From the NCBI GenBank assembly GCA_000787465.1, contig JSYX01000883.1, positions 1-10,585 on the forward strand: a stretch of 10,585 bases of DNA, read 5' to 3'. This document shows, piece by piece, positions 8,916 to 10,585 of this stretch. The notes beneath the pieces are model-generated. The model saw only the letters and a program-made list of their open reading frames with translations. It did not search any database and was not told the origin of the DNA. The stretch is from Thermomucor indicae-seudaticae (lineage: Eukaryota > Mucoromycota > Mucoromycetes > Mucorales > Lichtheimiaceae). Position 1 is the first letter of the stretch. Every line of letters begins with the position of its first letter. The translations under genes were made by a program, and so were the position numbers.

Positions 8916-9400
8916 TGTCTGCTTCGAAGTAGATGAAGCGAAATAATGTCGCGTCGAACTTGGGTTACGTATACCTTTGTAAGTCCGAATCGCCATCATC
9001 GTCGTCACGGTTTGCCAAAATTAGGAGTTGAAGAGAAAGCCGAAAGCGACAAAAAAGAAACAAGCTCTTCGCCCTCGCTTCGCTCGGGGAAAACTTACCA
9101 CTCACCCACGCTCACCCAACACCGATATCCAGTCCTCAAACACACACAACCACCAATGCGCAACGCACTCACGCCGACCCGCCCCTCTGCCCACACAGTT
9201 GAAGCGACGATTATTACCCGTAGCCGACGTTTTTTCTTGTCGAAGCTACGTTCATTCCATATGTACACATGACGGCCCTATGGTCCCCGAAGCATAGGAC
9301 CGTAGATGAACTTGATCTGCCGTTTCTTGAAAGACAATCAACAATAAAAAGACGTGTGCTTGTTATGCTCAACAATATAAAATGACTTGCTCGAGGATGT
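8916..9400 (-). promoter_or_regulatory. RPN2 upstream region
   Basis: Expected promoter of RPN2, transcribed leftwards. A TTTGCCAAA at 9011-9019 (TTTGGCAAA on the gene strand, about 100 bp upstream of the ATG) resembles only loosely the yeast proteasome element GGTGGCAAA. Between about 9099 and 9197 the plus strand is C/A-rich and G-poor, so the gene strand carries G-runs, including a GGGGCGGG GC-box-like core at 9178-9185. The 108-codon plus-strand frame 8946-9272 has no recognisable homology and is K/R/S/H/T-rich; I treat it as chance. A small inverted repeat CCTATG/CATAGG lies at 9277-9298. Confidence 0.45.
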
Positions 9401-9416
9401 TGCCGGCCTGTACGGC

Positions 9417-9665
9417 TTACCTCCTCTTTGCTCCGGGAGGGGCGTGGGACCGTAGACGTTCTTTCGCCTCAAACTTCTTCAATAGTGCTTCTGCTCTAAA
9501 TGGTTGCGTCGTTATTCGAAGGAAAGGGATATGTCCAGAAGAAATACCGAAGCCTGAGTGGTGCGCCATGTCGCGAGGCATTTCGCTTACAGTTCGCCCT
9601 GACATTGCGAAGGCCTGATTGCTAAATGCTTTGCAGCAATTCCACGCAAGTCGCCCCTTAAGCAT
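9417..9665 (-). CDS. Possible first exon of an unidentified basic protein
   Basis: An 82-codon frame that I do not recognise. It begins MLKGRLAWNCCKAFSNQAFA, which is basic, acid-free and presequence-like, and ends with a charged helix-like segment AEALLKKFEAKERLRS followed by PPGAKRR. Just before its TAA stop the sequence reads AGGAG|GTAAGC, a strong donor used elsewhere in this window, so the exon may continue by splicing. A plausible acceptor (TTTCAAG ending near 9328) exists, but the frame it gives (RNGRSSSST...) is unconvincing. A different frame after that acceptor reads KRQIKFIYGPMLRGP then stop, which looks more protein-like but is out of phase. It could be a small mitochondrial protein, a decayed gene, or chance. 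A plus-strand frame (9382-9618) overlaps it and looks no better. Confidence 0.3.
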   Translation of the reverse strand: MLKGRLAWNCCKAFSNQAFAMSGRTVSEMPRDMAHHSGFGISSGHIPFLRITTQPFRAEALLKKFEAKERLRSHAPPGAKRR

Positions 9666-10002
9666 TCGAGAGCCACTACCATGACAAACGGAAACTTTCT
9701 TCTGATAAAGTACCTTGCTACTCGTCCTCTGTTGAGGCTAGCAAAAAAGGAACATAGCAAAATTCTGTAAAATCAACCCCATTGTTAAACATCAACATTC
9801 CTCCTGCGGTAGTTTCCAGTTAAATGACGCGTAAGACTTTCAATCTCCAACTTGTCTTGACATTCATCATCACATCAGCATTAGCAAGAAGCATAAATGC
9901 CTAACTACGGTATCCCAAGGAAAGCGACACGGAAGCCAAAGGTTTGCAATCTGCGGCAATCTATATAGCAATGCTGTGAACATCGCCTTATGAGACAGAC
10001 GC
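9666..10002. other. Unassigned sequence
   Basis: No gene recognised. A 29-codon plus-strand frame begins at about 9680 (MTNGNFLLIKYLATRPLL...) but is too short to support on its own. No tRNA-like, terminator-like or repeat structure stood out before the inverted repeat at 10003. Confidence 0.4.
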
Positions 10003-10070
10003 AGACACCCTTAAAGGATGATACATTGTGTCTGATCCGAACTGAATGCGACACGCTGATAAGGGTGTCT
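10003..10070 (+). ncRNA. Structured element, possibly a degenerate box C/D snoRNA
   Basis: Perfect 11-bp inverted-repeat arms AGACACCCTTA (10003-10013) and TAAGGGTGTCT (10060-10070) enclose 46 nt and are followed by a T-run. Inside are a GTGTC/GACAC pair (10028-10032 and 10050-10054), an ATGATAC at 10018-10024 resembling a degenerate C box (RTGATGA), and three CTGA motifs (10032-10035, 10042-10045, 10056-10059), the last abutting the terminal stem as a D box would. The 68-nt size fits a C/D snoRNA. The C box matches at only five of seven positions, and no rRNA guide match could be tested. It may equally be a hairpin-forming spacer or the footprint of an old insertion. Confidence 0.22.
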
Positions 10071-10173
10071 TTTTAGAAACGAGTGGATCGCAGTCAACAT
10101 GCTTTTAGAATATGCCTCTGCACCGAGTATGAGTAGTTAAGCAATCCTCCCAAGTTTCTGTCACGGAAAGCTT

Positions 10174-10571
10174 TTAGTCGCGAGCCAGCTTGGTGTGGTT
10201 TCTACATTGGAGGACACTTTCATTGTCCACTCGCGATAAGCACATCTTGGCTGAAGTCATAAGCGATATGACTCGGCACAAGTCAAAGGCTCTTAAAGAG
10301 AATATCATCCTCCAGTAACGAACGGATCCTAGATAAGTCATGTCAGATTGGAAACTGCAATTAGGTCAAAGATAAACCTCATGATCTACTTGTGTGCTGA
10401 CCTTCATCACCTGCTGACCCGCTCCTTCTGGGTACGGCAAAGTTGTCCAAATCCGTATCTATCCGACATGTGAAAATAAAGTCTTTGTGACCAGGCCACA
10501 GCCCTTGTGGATGTTCGCATCTTTTGGGCGGTTCTGCCTTCCATCTTTTCCAGGATCTTCCGAAACGTCAT
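10174..10571 (-). CDS. Possible spliced hypothetical reading frame at the right edge, perhaps partial
   Basis: I do not recognise this product. A frame open from the window edge, with an ATG at 10571-10569, runs to a possible donor GTGATG at 10410. A 56-nt intron-like stretch ending in a pyrimidine-flanked TTGCAG (10355) follows. The only open frame after it is in the matching phase and continues 60 codons to TAA at 10174-10176. Together this makes about 113 aa, rich in R, S and M, with no known motif. The in-phase joint is suggestive, but chance would give it about one time in three, and the donor is not a consensus one. The frame may start outside the window. Confidence 0.2.
10255..10273. 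repeat. 7-bp stem, 5-nt loop hairpin
   Basis: AGTCATA (10255-10261) and TATGACT (10267-10273) are perfect complements around the loop AGCGA. A second pair of arms, TCGCGAG (around 10178-10184) and CTCGCGA (around 10230-10236), lies just upstream on the plus strand. No function is assigned. Confidence 0.5.
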
Positions 10572-10585
10572 GTGAAGTCGACAAT

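Noticed and set aside
9011..9019. Proteasome-associated control element (PACE) upstream of RPN2
   Set aside because: Only seven of nine bases match GGTGGCAAA on the gene strand, and the Rpn4 system is described from ascomycete yeasts, so I do not claim it here.
8946..9272. 108-codon plus-strand ORF divergent from RPN2, starting 31 bp away
   Set aside because: It lies in the RPN2 promoter, has a low-complexity K/R/S/T/H composition, no recognisable domain, and its length is explained by the C-rich tract, which is poor in stop codons.
9297..9456. 10-bp direct repeat GGACCGTAGA at 9297-9306 and 9447-9456
   Set aside because: Too short for a mobile-element signature; no matching inverted ends or target duplication around it.
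9382..9618. 78-codon plus-strand ORF
   Set aside because: It is the complement of the minus-strand candidate, has no family resemblance and less protein-like composition.
1..10585. CRISPR arrays, operons or transposase genes
   Set aside because: No regularly spaced repeats and no transposase or integrase motifs; the intron-rich genes with separate promoters are eukaryotic.

Overview
The window is nuclear DNA of a fungus. It carries four well-supported, intron-containing protein genes. Introns are very short (53-83 nt), have GT...AG ends (donors often GTATGT, GTACGT or GTAAGC) and are frequent: 16 in RPN2 alone. That density, the fairly AT-rich spacers, and fungal-type versions of ribosome-biogenesis, mitoribosome and proteasome genes suggest an early-diverging fungus, most likely Mucoromycota (Mucorales-like). 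The genus cannot be fixed from the sequence alone. No bacterial, viral or mobile-element gene was recognised.

Layout, left to right. 1-307: upstream region with a TCACGTGA palindrome. 308-1051 (+): FCF2, a nucleolar protein of 18S rRNA maturation, three exons. 1052-1494: promoter/spacer. 1495-2926 (+): a 451-aa homeodomain transcription factor of the fungal Phx1/Pho2/Hoy1 type, two exons. 2927-4448: 1.5 kb without a convincing gene. 4449-4990 (+): a compact mitochondrial large-subunit ribosomal protein uL29m (MRPL4/MRPL47), three exons. 5129-8915 (-): RPN2, the large PC-repeat subunit of the 26S proteasome regulatory particle, 17 exons, 934 aa, convergent with uL29m and only 138 bp from it stop to stop. 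8916-9400: RPN2 promoter region, with a G-poor, C/A-rich stretch on the plus strand. 9401-10585: poorly resolved. It holds an 82-codon minus-strand ORF ending at a strong donor site, a hairpin that looks somewhat like a box C/D snoRNA, and a possible spliced minus-strand reading frame running off the right edge.

The genes are unrelated housekeeping or regulatory loci: pre-rRNA processing, transcription, mitochondrial translation and protein degradation. They do not form a cluster with a shared pathway. The sequence gives no strong case for a new biological system. The best second-look items are splice arrangements with consequences for the protein (RPN2 introns 9 and 16, FCF2 intron 1) and the structured element at 10003-10070. 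All exon models were worked out by hand from reading frame, splice signals and family conservation, and each joins in frame.
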